Positions 1 through 6,225 of a DNA stretch of 7,853 bases are shown here, in pieces. Made by a program: the position numbers and the translations under genes. Source of the DNA: Acidobacteriota bacterium (GTDB taxonomy: Bacteria > Acidobacteriota > Vicinamibacteria > Vicinamibacterales > UBA823); assembly GCA_002720285.1 (NCBI GenBank), contig PBHT01000001.1:8378-16230 (forward strand). Reading direction: 5' to 3'. The notes beneath the pieces are model-generated. The model was not told the DNA's origin and searched no databases. It worked only from the letters and a program-made list of their open reading frames with translations. Position 1 is the stretch's first letter; each line of letters begins with the position of its first letter.

Positions 1-1
1 G

Positions 2-238
2 CCCTACGAGTGCGGGATCGAGCCTGAGACTGACGCACGAGACCGGTACAGTATCCGCTTTTACCTCGTGGCAATGTTGTTCGTCATCTTTGATGTGGAG
101 ACCGTCTTCATGTTCCCGTGGGCGGTGATGATGGATGAGTTGGCCTTGTTCGGGCTAATCGAGATGATCGTGTTTCTGTTCATTCTCGTCGTGGGTTATG
201 TCTATGCCTGGCGTAAAGGTGCGTTGGAGTGGGCGTAG
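2..238 (+). CDS. nuoA: NADH-quinone oxidoreductase subunit A (NuoA), 3' part, truncated by window edge
   Basis: This is the C-terminal 78 residues of the small membrane subunit NuoA of complex I, which sits at the heel where the membrane arm meets the quinone-binding module. Reading from base 2, the visible part opens directly with PYECGIEP, the NuoA signature in the loop after the first transmembrane helix. It continues with [18 protein letters not shown] (fragment residues 19-36), the second helix with the conserved acidic pair Asp31 and Glu33, and then a third hydrophobic helix (about residues 50-68). It ends in a short basic tail, [10 protein letters not shown]. The first helix and the start codon lie upstream of the window. 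NuoC starts 22 bases downstream, where nuoB would normally follow. The family call is secure; only the missing 5' end is unknown. Confidence 0.96.
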   Translation, partial: PYECGIEPETDARDRYSIRFYLVAMLFVIFDVETVFMFPWAVMMDELALFGLIEMIVFLFILVVGYVYAWRKGALEWA

Positions 239-250
239 CGGCCTGAACAC

Positions 251-256
251 AGAGGA
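251..256 (+). promoter_or_regulatory. Probable ribosome binding site of nuoC
   Basis: AGAGGA lies 4 bases before ATG 261 in the short nuoA-nuoC gap. It supports that ATG over the upstream in-frame ATG at 198, which is inside nuoA. The spacing is on the short side. Confidence 0.5.
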
Positions 257-260
257 TTTG

Positions 261-953
261 ATGTCTGACGAATCAAAGTCAGAAAAACCAACCAACCCGC
301 CGCCATCGGCTGGACCCCAAAAGGTTCCACCGGTGCCGTCGACCTCGACTCCGAAGCCTGTGCCTAAGGCTAAGGCTCCGCCTGCCGCGCCGACGGGTCC
401 CGCGGATCCAGCACCTCCCGAGGATGTAAGCGAGCCAGGCTTTTTGACCCAACTCCGTACCGCTCACGGAACTGCTATTCAGAAAGTGAGCTACTGGGTG
501 GGTGACTGGTCTGTGATTGTATCTTTGTCTTCTCTTCTCGATGTAGTTAAGTATCTGCGCGACGCGCCTGACGCTGCATTTGACTATTGTTCGGATGTAA
601 CAGCAACAGACTGGCCGCCGCGAGACCAGCGGTTTGATGTCATTTACTGCCTGTACTCAACACGACATCGTCATCGGGTGCGAATCAAAGTGCACGCTGC
701 TGAGGATGAGCCCGTGCCCTCGGTGACGGACATCTGGCCTGCGGCTAACTGGCTGGAGCGGGAAGTCTACGACTTGTTTGGCGTGAATTTCGTCGGGCAT
801 CCGGACCGACGTCGCCTGTTGATGCCTGATGAGTGGCAGGGGCACCCTCAGCGTAAGGACTACCCCCTTGAAGGCCCGGGTGAATTGCTTATGGAGAATC
901 CTCAGGACTGGTTACGTCTGAGAAATATACGTGATGAGGCGGAGATCGAGTGA
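261..953 (+). CDS. nuoC: NADH-quinone oxidoreductase subunit C (NuoC, 30-kDa subunit) with Pro-rich N-terminal extension
   Basis: NuoC is a cofactor-free subunit of the peripheral arm that packs against NuoD and NuoB on the cytoplasmic side. The 230-residue product carries the family signature near its C-terminus: EREVYDLFG at residues 166-174, GHP at 179-181, RRRLLMPDEW at 183-192 and RKDYP at 198-202. The folded domain starts near residue 60. Before it is a low-complexity stretch with 18 prolines among residues 10-53, mixed with Ala, Lys, Ser and Thr, which looks disordered. I chose ATG 261 because a purine-rich AGAGGA lies at 251-256 and because the in-frame ATG at 198 would overlap nuoA by 41 bases. 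The spacing of only 4 bases is short, so the 251-residue form cannot be fully excluded. nuoB is absent upstream. No NuoC-NuoD fusion is present. Confidence 0.95.
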   Translation: MSDESKSEKPTNPPPSAGPQKVPPVPSTSTPKPVPKAKAPPAAPTGPADPAPPEDVSEPGFLTQLRTAHGTAIQKVSYWVGDWSVIVSLSSLLDVVKYLRDAPDAAFDYCSDVTATDWPPRDQRFDVIYCLYSTRHRHRVRIKVHAAEDEPVPSVTDIWPAANWLEREVYDLFGVNFVGHPDRRRLLMPDEWQGHPQRKDYPLEGPGELLMENPQDWLRLRNIRDEAEIE

Positions 954-979
954 AGTCTAAAGTTCTGGACTGGATGATT

Positions 980-986
980 GGGAGGG
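980..986 (+). promoter_or_regulatory. Ribosome binding site of nuoD
   Basis: GGGAGGG lies 10 bases upstream of ATG 997, in the 43-base nuoC-nuoD gap. It is one of the clearest Shine-Dalgarno-like sequences in the window. Confidence 0.65.
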
Positions 987-996
987 CACCTCAGCA

Positions 997-2121
997 ATGA
1001 AGATTGAGGCTCCCCGTCCGATGTTCGACACAAGTGAGTTGGTCCTGAACATGGGGCCACAGCACCCCAGTACACACGGCGTGCTGCGGATCGTGCTCCG
1101 CCTTGATGGTGAGCGCGTAGTTGATGCGGACATTGTTGTCGGGTACCTCCACCGCGGGATTGAAAAACTTTGTGAGAATCGTGACTGGTCGCAAATCATC
1201 CTGTTGACCGATCGTATGGACTACGTGGCTGCAGCTTCCAGTAATCTTGGTTATTGCGAGACGGTGGAGAAGCTGATGTCGGTCGAGGTGCCACGTCGCG
1301 CACAATATATCCGAACGATCTTAGGAGAGCTCCAGCGGATTGCCAGCCACTGCCTATGGCTTGGAACCCACGCCATGGATATCGGCGCCATGACAGTTTT
1401 TCTCTACGCCTTCCGCGAGCGTGAGCTGATCCTCGACCTGTTTGAGGAGTACTGCGGAGCGCGACTGACGTATAACGCGACGCGTATCGGGGGACTGCCC
1501 CTCGACATACCGCCAGGCTGGGACAAGAAGGTTCGTGAGTTCTGCGACATCATGGACTCCAAGCTTGGAGAGTACGAGACACTACTCACACACAATCGAA
1601 TCTGGCTAGAACGCACGAAGGGCATTGGTGTAATTGACGGACCCGAGGCAATCGCAATGGGTCTTTGTGGACCCACGCTGCGCGGGTCTGGTGTTCCTCG
1701 TGACGTCCGTAAGGATGAGCCGTACGCAGCCTACGATGAATTTGATTTCGAAGTGCCCATTGGGACTGAGGGGGATACCTACGATCGCTACCTCGTCCGG
1801 CTCGAAGAGTTTAGGCAGTCGCTTCGCATCATACGACAGGCCATAGATGGGTTGCCCGAAGGGCCCATAGTTGGCAAGGTGCCTAGGCTTATCAAACCAC
1901 CAGCAGGGGAGACCTATCACGCTGTCGAGTCACCCAAAGGCGAAATAGGTTTCTTCATTGCTAGTGATGGGCGATCGACGAATCCCTATCGATTCCGTGT
2001 GCGCCCGCCCTCGTTCTGTAATCTGCAAGGTCTACGTCGTCTCATCCGAGGACACTTAGTAGCTGACGTTGTGGCTCTAATTGGATCCATAGATATCGTT
2101 CTGGGAGAGGTGGACCGCTGA
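997..2121 (+). CDS. nuoD: NADH-quinone oxidoreductase subunit D (NuoD, 49-kDa subunit)
   Basis: NuoD forms, with NuoB and NuoH, the quinone-reducing site at the bottom of the peripheral arm. The 374-residue protein shows the family hallmarks in order: GPQHPSTHG at residues 20-28, GYLHRGIEK at 49-57 and TDRMDYV at 71-77. It ends in the typical [15 protein letters not shown] and GEVDR. His27 and Tyr76 match the quinone-headgroup ligands (His38 and Tyr87 in the Thermus Nqo4 subunit), and the 49-residue spacing between them is the same. The protein is slightly shorter than many NuoD proteins because the N-terminal lead-in is brief. A purine-rich GGGAGGG at 980-986 lies 10 bases before the ATG. 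The gene follows nuoC after 43 bases. nuoH starts 4 bases after its stop, so nuoE, nuoF and nuoG are not where they commonly lie. Confidence 0.98.
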   Translation: MKIEAPRPMFDTSELVLNMGPQHPSTHGVLRIVLRLDGERVVDADIVVGYLHRGIEKLCENRDWSQIILLTDRMDYVAAASSNLGYCETVEKLMSVEVPRRAQYIRTILGELQRIASHCLWLGTHAMDIGAMTVFLYAFRERELILDLFEEYCGARLTYNATRIGGLPLDIPPGWDKKVREFCDIMDSKLGEYETLLTHNRIWLERTKGIGVIDGPEAIAMGLCGPTLRGSGVPRDVRKDEPYAAYDEFDFEVPIGTEGDTYDRYLVRLEEFRQSLRIIRQAIDGLPEGPIVGKVPRLIKPPAGETYHAVESPKGEIGFFIASDGRSTNPYRFRVRPPSFCNLQGLRRLIRGHLVADVVALIGSIDIVLGEVDR

Positions 2122-2125
2122 AATC

Positions 2126-3145
2126 ATGGTCGACACATTAGTGGTCCCGCTCCTCAAGATCGTCATTCTGCTAAATGCAGTGCTTATAGCTGTTACCTAT
2201 ATGGTTCTGCTCGAGCGAAAGGTGATCGCCTGGGTCCAGTCGCGGCTAGGCCCGATGCGCGTGGGTCCGTACGGCGCCTTGCAACCGATCGCTGATGCCA
2301 TCAAGTTGATGACGAAGGAAGATATTACGCCCACACGTGCGGACCGCTGGGTCTTTACCGCGTCACCGATCATTGTGATGGTACCGGCTCTTATCGTCTT
2401 CGCGGTTATTCCCTTCGGCCCAGAGGTGGAGCTCTTTGGTCGGTCTGTGCCGCTTTACATTACCGACATCAATGTCGGTTTGCTGTATATCGTGTCAGTT
2501 GCTTCGTTGGGTGTCTACGGCATCATCCTCGCGGGTTGGTCGTCGAACAGTAAGTATCCGCTATTGTCGAGCCTTCGTGCGTCAGCACAACTTATCAGTT
2601 ACGAAGTTGCTGTGACGATGACGCTAGTCAGCATGATTCTGATGGCTGGCACACTTAGCATGGTCGGCATTGTTGAGTCGCAGCGCGAGGCTGGGCTGTG
2701 GTTTGCGTTCGTCCAGCCGGTAGCATTCGTCATCTTCTTCATCGGTGGTCTTGCAGAAACCAATCGCGCGCCATTTGACCTGCCGGAAGCTGAACAGGAA
2801 CTGACTGGCGGTTTCCACACTGAGTACAGTGGCATGCGGTTCGCACTGTTTTTCCTTGCTGAGTATGCCAACATGATCGTCATTTCGTGTTTGGCGGTCA
2901 CACTCTTTTTGGGTGGGTGGCTCAGACCGTTTCCCAGTGTGGAGGCGCTCAGCTTCCTTGACTTGGTGCCCTCGTGGATCTGGTTCTTGTTTAAGACCTT
3001 CGTATTCCTTTATATTTTTCTCTGGATTCGGGCAACCTTGCCACGTTACCGCTACGACCAGTTGATGCGGCTAGGTTGGAAGGTGCTTATCCCAATCGCA
3101 ATCGGAAACGTTGTGGTGACGGGCATAGCAAAGGTTCTGTTGTAG
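2126..3145 (+). CDS. nuoH: NADH-quinone oxidoreductase subunit H (NuoH)
   Basis: NuoH is the membrane subunit that closes the quinone chamber and links quinone reduction to proton pumping. The 339-residue protein has about eight hydrophobic helices. The two classic NuoH signatures are intact: LLERKVIAWVQSRLGP (residues 28-43) with the following cytoplasmic loop GPYGALQPIADAIKL, and the acidic loop ETNRAPFDLPEAEQEL (211-226) followed by TEYSGM (232-237). The C-terminal IRATLPRYRYDQLM (301-314) is also typical. The length is normal for the family. The start lies 4 bases after the nuoD stop, suggesting translational coupling. A GGGAGAGG (2103-2110) inside the end of nuoD is rather far away (15 bases). 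nuoJ follows after 13 bases, so there is no room for nuoI, the two-[4Fe-4S] subunit that usually sits here. Confidence 0.98.
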   Translation: MVDTLVVPLLKIVILLNAVLIAVTYMVLLERKVIAWVQSRLGPMRVGPYGALQPIADAIKLMTKEDITPTRADRWVFTASPIIVMVPALIVFAVIPFGPEVELFGRSVPLYITDINVGLLYIVSVASLGVYGIILAGWSSNSKYPLLSSLRASAQLISYEVAVTMTLVSMILMAGTLSMVGIVESQREAGLWFAFVQPVAFVIFFIGGLAETNRAPFDLPEAEQELTGGFHTEYSGMRFALFFLAEYANMIVISCLAVTLFLGGWLRPFPSVEALSFLDLVPSWIWFLFKTFVFLYIFLWIRATLPRYRYDQLMRLGWKVLIPIAIGNVVVTGIAKVLL

Positions 3146-3158
3146 GCGGTGTAGTGAT

Positions 3159-3674
3159 ATGGGCGAAGCGGTCATTTTTTATGTTTTGTCGGCCTTGATT
3201 TTGGGTTTCGCAGTGCTGGTTATCAGCACCCGTAACACTGTTCACAGCGTGCTGTTTCTGGTTATGAACTTTCTCCTCGTTGCGATGTTATACGTCATGT
3301 TGGGCGCGGAGTTCTTAGCAGTCATTCAAGTCTTGGTCTACGCCGGCGGCATCGTCGTGCTGTATCTGTTTGTTGTTATGCTCGTGAATCTGAAGCGGCC
3401 TCCCGAGGTTCATCAAGACCCGCGCAGACAGGCACGGCTTGGATTGGCTGTGGCGGGCGCCGTGCTGGCCGAACTCGCAGCCATAATCGTGTACACCTCC
3501 ACTAGCCCTGCCGCACCTGCCGTCGCCGCTGCGGGGCAGACGGTCGAGGGCGGCAATGTCGAGCAGATTGGTTGGTTGCTCTACACGGACTATCTGATTC
3601 CATTTGAGGTTGCGTCGATACTGCTGCTTGTCGCGATGGTTGGTGCGATCGTGCTCGCGAAGCGGGAATTGTAG
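3159..3674 (+). CDS. nuoJ: NADH-quinone oxidoreductase subunit J (NuoJ)
   Basis: NuoJ (ND6 family) is a five-helix membrane subunit between NuoH and the antiporter-like subunits. Its third helix changes conformation during turnover. The 171-residue protein shows this helix as LGAEFLAVIQVLVYAGGIVVLYLF split over residues 48-71, with the conserved Tyr61 followed by AGG. The C-terminal helix contains the usual IPFEVASILLLVAMVGAIVLAKRE pattern (147-170). Between helices four and five is an Ala/Pro-rich stretch (about 116-127), a variable region in the family. The ribosome binding site is weak: GGCGG at 3145-3149, overlapping the nuoH stop codon. nuoK begins 13 bases after the stop. Confidence 0.97.
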   Translation: MGEAVIFYVLSALILGFAVLVISTRNTVHSVLFLVMNFLLVAMLYVMLGAEFLAVIQVLVYAGGIVVLYLFVVMLVNLKRPPEVHQDPRRQARLGLAVAGAVLAELAAIIVYTSTSPAAPAVAAAGQTVEGGNVEQIGWLLYTDYLIPFEVASILLLVAMVGAIVLAKREL

Positions 3675-3679
3675 AGGGA
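3674..3679 (+). promoter_or_regulatory. Ribosome binding site of nuoK
   Basis: GAGGGA overlaps the last base of the nuoJ stop codon and lies 8 bases before GTG 3688. It marks the GTG as the start of nuoK, because no ATG fits the family N-terminus. Confidence 0.65.
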
Positions 3680-3687
3680 TAAACGTC

Positions 3688-3996
3688 GTGCTCGAAATCA
3701 CTCCAGCGCATTACATGGTACTTTCAGCAGCCCTTTTTATGATTGGGGTGATTGGCGTGATGGTGCGTCGTAACATCATCATTATCTTTATGTCGATCGA
3801 GCTGATGTTGAACGCGGTTAACGTCAACCTAGCGGCCTTTTCGCAGCAATGGCAGCATGTGATGGGGCAGGTATTTGCCATTTTTGTTATCGCAGTGGCA
3901 GCCGCCGAAGCGGCAGTTGGCTTGGGGATTATTCTGGCTTTTTACCGTAATAAGGAAACGGTGAACATTGACGAAATGAACGTGATGCGCTGGTAA
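3688..3996 (+). CDS. nuoK: NADH-quinone oxidoreductase subunit K (NuoK), GTG start
   Basis: NuoK (ND4L family) is a three-helix membrane subunit whose buried glutamates carry protons between NuoJ/NuoH and NuoN. Starting at GTG 3688, the protein is 102 residues, the usual NuoK size. Its opening LEITPAHYMVLSAALF fits the family N-terminus. Motifs are RRN (27-29) after helix one, IELMLNAVN (37-45) with Glu38, and AEAAVGLGI (73-81) with Glu74. These two glutamates match E. coli NuoK Glu36 and Glu72 in both order and spacing. The in-frame ATG at 3604 lies inside nuoJ and would add a non-family leader; ATG 3715 would remove part of helix one. A hydrophilic tail follows helix three. A perfect 8-bp inverted repeat encloses the stop codon. 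Confidence 0.96.
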   Translation: MLEITPAHYMVLSAALFMIGVIGVMVRRNIIIIFMSIELMLNAVNVNLAAFSQQWQHVMGQVFAIFVIAVAAAEAAVGLGIILAFYRNKETVNIDEMNVMRW

Positions 3997-4004
3997 CATC
4001 ACGT
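3980..4004 (+). repeat. Inverted repeat (hairpin) enclosing the nuoK stop codon
   Basis: ACGTGATG (3980-3987) and CATCACGT (3997-4004) are perfect reverse complements, giving an 8-bp stem with a 9-base loop. The nuoK TAA (3994-3996) lies in the loop. No T-run follows, so it is not a canonical intrinsic terminator. nuoL starts 20 bases beyond. It may be an mRNA processing or stability element, or may affect nuoK-nuoL coupling. The pairing is seen directly; any role is inferred. Confidence 0.5.
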
Positions 4005-4023
4005 AATGGTGTAAGAACCTCTT

Positions 4024-6171
4024 ATGGAAATTATCTGGCTGATTCCCTTGCTACCTGGCATCGGTGCTGCGGTGACTGGTCTCCTTGGGATTCGGTTCTT
4101 CTCTAAGGCCCAAACCGCATTTGTTGCATGCACGTCGATGGCATTGGCGGCGCTTCTGTCGATTTATGCCTTTGTCCAATTACTTGCATTGCCTGCGGAG
4201 GCCCGTGTCTATTTTGTCGTCGTGGCCCCGTGGATTCCGGCCATTCCCTTGGAGACCTCTGGTGGGATCGGGGAATTCGCTGTGGACTGGGGTTTCCGGT
4301 TGGATCCTTTGTCAGGCATGATGATCCTAATCGTTAGCGGCATTGGCCTTCTGATTCATTTGTACTCGACGTCATACATGCATGGAGAATCTGCGGCAGG
4401 CTACGCGAGGTTTTTCTGTTATCTGAACCTATTTTGCTTCTTCATGTTGACGTTGGTGTTGGGTTCCAACTTCCTTGTCATGTTCGTCGGGTGGGAGGGC
4501 GTGGGTCTTTGTTCCTATCTGTTGATCGGATTCTGGTACCACAAACAGAGCGCGACCGATGCGGGGAAAAAGGCTTTTCTCGTGAACCGGATCGGAGACT
4601 GGGGCTTCGTCCTTGGCATTTTTCTTGTGTTTTTTACGTTCGGAACCATTGATTTTGAAGAGGTGATGGTATCCGCTGCGGCAATGCCGATTGAGGCCGC
4701 GGGGTTTGGTGTTATCTCGCTCATTTGTGTTTTGTTATTTATCGGGGCGACCGGGAAGAGTGCCCAGATTCCACTGTATGTTTGGTTGCCAGATGCCATG
4801 GAGGGGCCGACGCCAGTGTCGGCACTTATTCACGCCGCGACAATGGTCACGGCTGGTGTCTACATGGTGTGCCGCTCTGCTACGCTCTTTACGCACGCAC
4901 CCATGGTGATGACGGGCGTGGCGATAATCGGTGCACTCACCGCTTTGATGGCGGCGTCAATCGGCTTGTTGCAGACTGATATCAAGCGTGTACTTGCTTA
5001 CTCGACAGTGTCACAATTGGGCTATATGTTTCTCGCAACAGGGGTTGGCGCGTTTGGGGCTGCGGCGTTTCACCTGATGACGCATGCATTCTTCAAGGCG
5101 CTGCTTTTCCTGGGAAGTGGCTCGGTTATCCACGCGATGGATGAAGAGCAGGACATGCGAGCCATGGGCGGGCTGAAGCTATATATGCCGGTCACATTTG
5201 TCACTATGTTGGTCGGGACGCTAGCGATTGCTGGCATTCCGCCGTTCGCGGGATTTTTTAGCAAGGACGAAATCCTCTTCCAGACCTTTTTACATAACCG
5301 GGCGCTATGGGTGATAGCAGTCTTGACTGCAGGGATGACCTCTTTCTATATGTTCCGGCTGATGGCAATGACGTTTTACGGTAAGTATCGGGGTCCGGCT
5401 TGGAAATCGGCCGCTGTGGGCCACGAAGGGGCTGACCATCACGGTGCTGATGCTGGGGAAGATGCCAACGATGGCCACGGAACTTGGCACGGTCCACACG
5501 AATCTCCGGCTCCAATGACCGGAACGCTGATGGCCTTGGCGATCGGCGCGATAGTGGCTGGTTTCGTGGGAATACCGGCGGCACTTGGCGGCAGTAATGC
5601 GATCGAGCATTTTTTGGAGCCGAGTTTTGTAGTTAGTGCCAATCATGAGGTCGGTGAAGCCAGTGGTGTTGCTCTGGCGGGAGCGGGGGCAGAACATGAG
5701 GTCTCACATGCGGTGGAATTGGGTCTGATGATTCTCTCGATTTTTGTCGCGCTCGGTGGTTTGGCGCTAGCCCATCGCCTGTACCTTAAGCAGCCAGAAT
5801 TAGCTGGAGCGTGGAAGGCGCGATGGGCGGGAGTTCACCAACTGTTGTTCAACAAGTATTACGTGGACGAAATGTACCAGGGTACTGTTGTGCGTGGCAC
5901 GATGTCTGGCGGCCGAGGACTCTGGCGTTTCGATGGTCGCGTGGTGGACGGTGCCGTCAATGGGAGTAGCTGGCTTACACTTGTGTCCTCCTGGTGTTCG
6001 GGATTGTTTGATCGTTACGTTGTCGATGGTGCGGTAAATCTTGTGGGCTGGTCGGCTTCGGAATCGAGCTTCAGTCTTCGTCGTATTCAGACTGGATTGA
6101 TTCAGAACTATGCGCTGACCATGCTAATTGGGGTGTTCGTGTTCGTGAGTTTGTATCTATTGGTTGGTTGA
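4024..6171 (+). CDS. nuoL: NADH-quinone oxidoreductase subunit L (NuoL), long form with His-rich loop and VDGAVN repeat
   Basis: NuoL is the distal antiporter-like proton-pumping subunit (ND5 family), with the lateral helix that runs along the membrane arm. The 715-residue protein is about 100 residues longer than E. coli NuoL. Channel residues are present: Glu158 in GWEGVGLCSYLLIGFW, Lys245 in GATGKSAQIPLYVWLPDAM, and Lys414 in FFSKDEIL, matching E. coli Glu144, Lys229 and Lys399. The extra length lies in a His/Asp-rich loop (residues 467-495, six His), a second Gly/Ala/Glu-rich loop (about 528-562), and the lateral-helix region (about 605-690), which holds two copies of an FDxxVVDGAVN unit. 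The last helix is about 695-715, preceded by RRIQTGLIQNYA. The region before the ATG has no good Shine-Dalgarno sequence. The ND5-type long C-terminus separates it from NuoM and NuoN; an Mrp/Mnh antiporter is excluded by the operon context. Confidence 0.98.
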   Translation: MEIIWLIPLLPGIGAAVTGLLGIRFFSKAQTAFVACTSMALAALLSIYAFVQLLALPAEARVYFVVVAPWIPAIPLETSGGIGEFAVDWGFRLDPLSGMMILIVSGIGLLIHLYSTSYMHGESAAGYARFFCYLNLFCFFMLTLVLGSNFLVMFVGWEGVGLCSYLLIGFWYHKQSATDAGKKAFLVNRIGDWGFVLGIFLVFFTFGTIDFEEVMVSAAAMPIEAAGFGVISLICVLLFIGATGKSAQIPLYVWLPDAMEGPTPVSALIHAATMVTAGVYMVCRSATLFTHAPMVMTGVAIIGALTALMAASIGLLQTDIKRVLAYSTVSQLGYMFLATGVGAFGAAAFHLMTHAFFKALLFLGSGSVIHAMDEEQDMRAMGGLKLYMPVTFVTMLVGTLAIAGIPPFAGFFSKDEILFQTFLHNRALWVIAVLTAGMTSFYMFRLMAMTFYGKYRGPAWKSAAVGHEGADHHGADAGEDANDGHGTWHGPHESPAPMTGTLMALAIGAIVAGFVGIPAALGGSNAIEHFLEPSFVVSANHEVGEASGVALAGAGAEHEVSHAVELGLMILSIFVALGGLALAHRLYLKQPELAGAWKARWAGVHQLLFNKYYVDEMYQGTVVRGTMSGGRGLWRFDGRVVDGAVNGSSWLTLVSSWCSGLFDRYVVDGAVNLVGWSASESSFSLRRIQTGLIQNYALTMLIGVFVFVSLYLLVG
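5422..5508 (+). other. His/Asp-rich loop of NuoL
   Basis: Residues 467-495 of NuoL contain six histidines and several acidic residues between two hydrophobic helices, just before an HESP motif and the next helix. Similar His-rich loops occur at this place in many bacterial NuoL proteins, so this is a variable family feature rather than an insertion of a foreign domain. Metal binding is possible but not shown. Confidence 0.6.
5929..6042 (+). repeat. Two-copy internal repeat in the NuoL lateral-helix region
   Basis: Residues 636-647 (FDGRVVDGAVNG, bases 5929-5964) and 662-673 (FDRYVVDGAVNL, bases 6007-6042) share 9 of 12 residues at a period of 26 residues (78 bases). Six of the nine identical residues use different codons, so this is an old duplication or a constrained motif, not a recent DNA repeat or assembly artefact. 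Confidence 0.75.
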
Positions 6172-6184
6172 CGGGGTGTAATCG

Positions 6185-6203
6185 TACCGGCCTTTTGCCG
6201 GTA
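6185..6203 (+). repeat. Hairpin in the nuoL-nuoM intergenic gap
   Basis: TACCGGC (6185-6191) and GCCGGTA (6197-6203) are perfect reverse complements, giving a GC-rich 7-bp stem with a CTTTT loop. It lies 13 bases after the nuoL stop and 22 bases before the nuoM start. No downstream T-run is present, so it is not a standard intrinsic terminator. It could stabilise or mark a processing site in the polycistronic mRNA, separating nuoL and nuoM stoichiometry. The role is inferred. Confidence 0.55.
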
Positions 6204-6210
6204 GGCGTCC

Positions 6211-6218
6211 CCACGTGG
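6211..6218. repeat. 8-bp palindrome upstream of nuoM
   Basis: CCACGTGG is a perfect palindrome ending 7 bases before ATG 6226. It occupies the place where a Shine-Dalgarno sequence would be expected. It may be chance, or a dyad site for a protein; nothing in the sequence decides this. Confidence 0.3.
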
Positions 6219-6225
6219 TTGCTTT

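Noticed and set aside
198..260. Upstream in-frame ATG at 198 as the nuoC start, giving 251 residues
   Set aside because: It lies inside nuoA, would overlap it by 41 bases and adds a leader without family resemblance. ATG 261 has an AGAGGA just upstream.
1606..1920. 104-residue open frame on the minus strand
   Set aside because: Antisense to the conserved core of nuoD; no independent coding sign.
3604..3687. ATG 3604 as the nuoK start
   Set aside because: The added 28 residues are the out-of-frame reading of the nuoJ C-terminus (Arg/Cys-rich) and do not resemble NuoK. GTG 3688 has a good ribosome binding site and gives the standard length.
3315..3701. 128-residue open frame on the minus strand
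   Set aside because: Antisense shadow of nuoJ and the nuoK start; composition is not protein-like and no family is recognisable.
5305..5697. 130-residue open frame on the minus strand
   Set aside because: It lies wholly within nuoL, has no recognisable domain, and its reading reflects codon bias of the sense gene.
6185..6203. Intrinsic terminator between nuoL and nuoM
   Set aside because: The stem is only 7 bp and is followed by GGCGTCCCC rather than a T-run, and nuoM must be expressed from the same operon.
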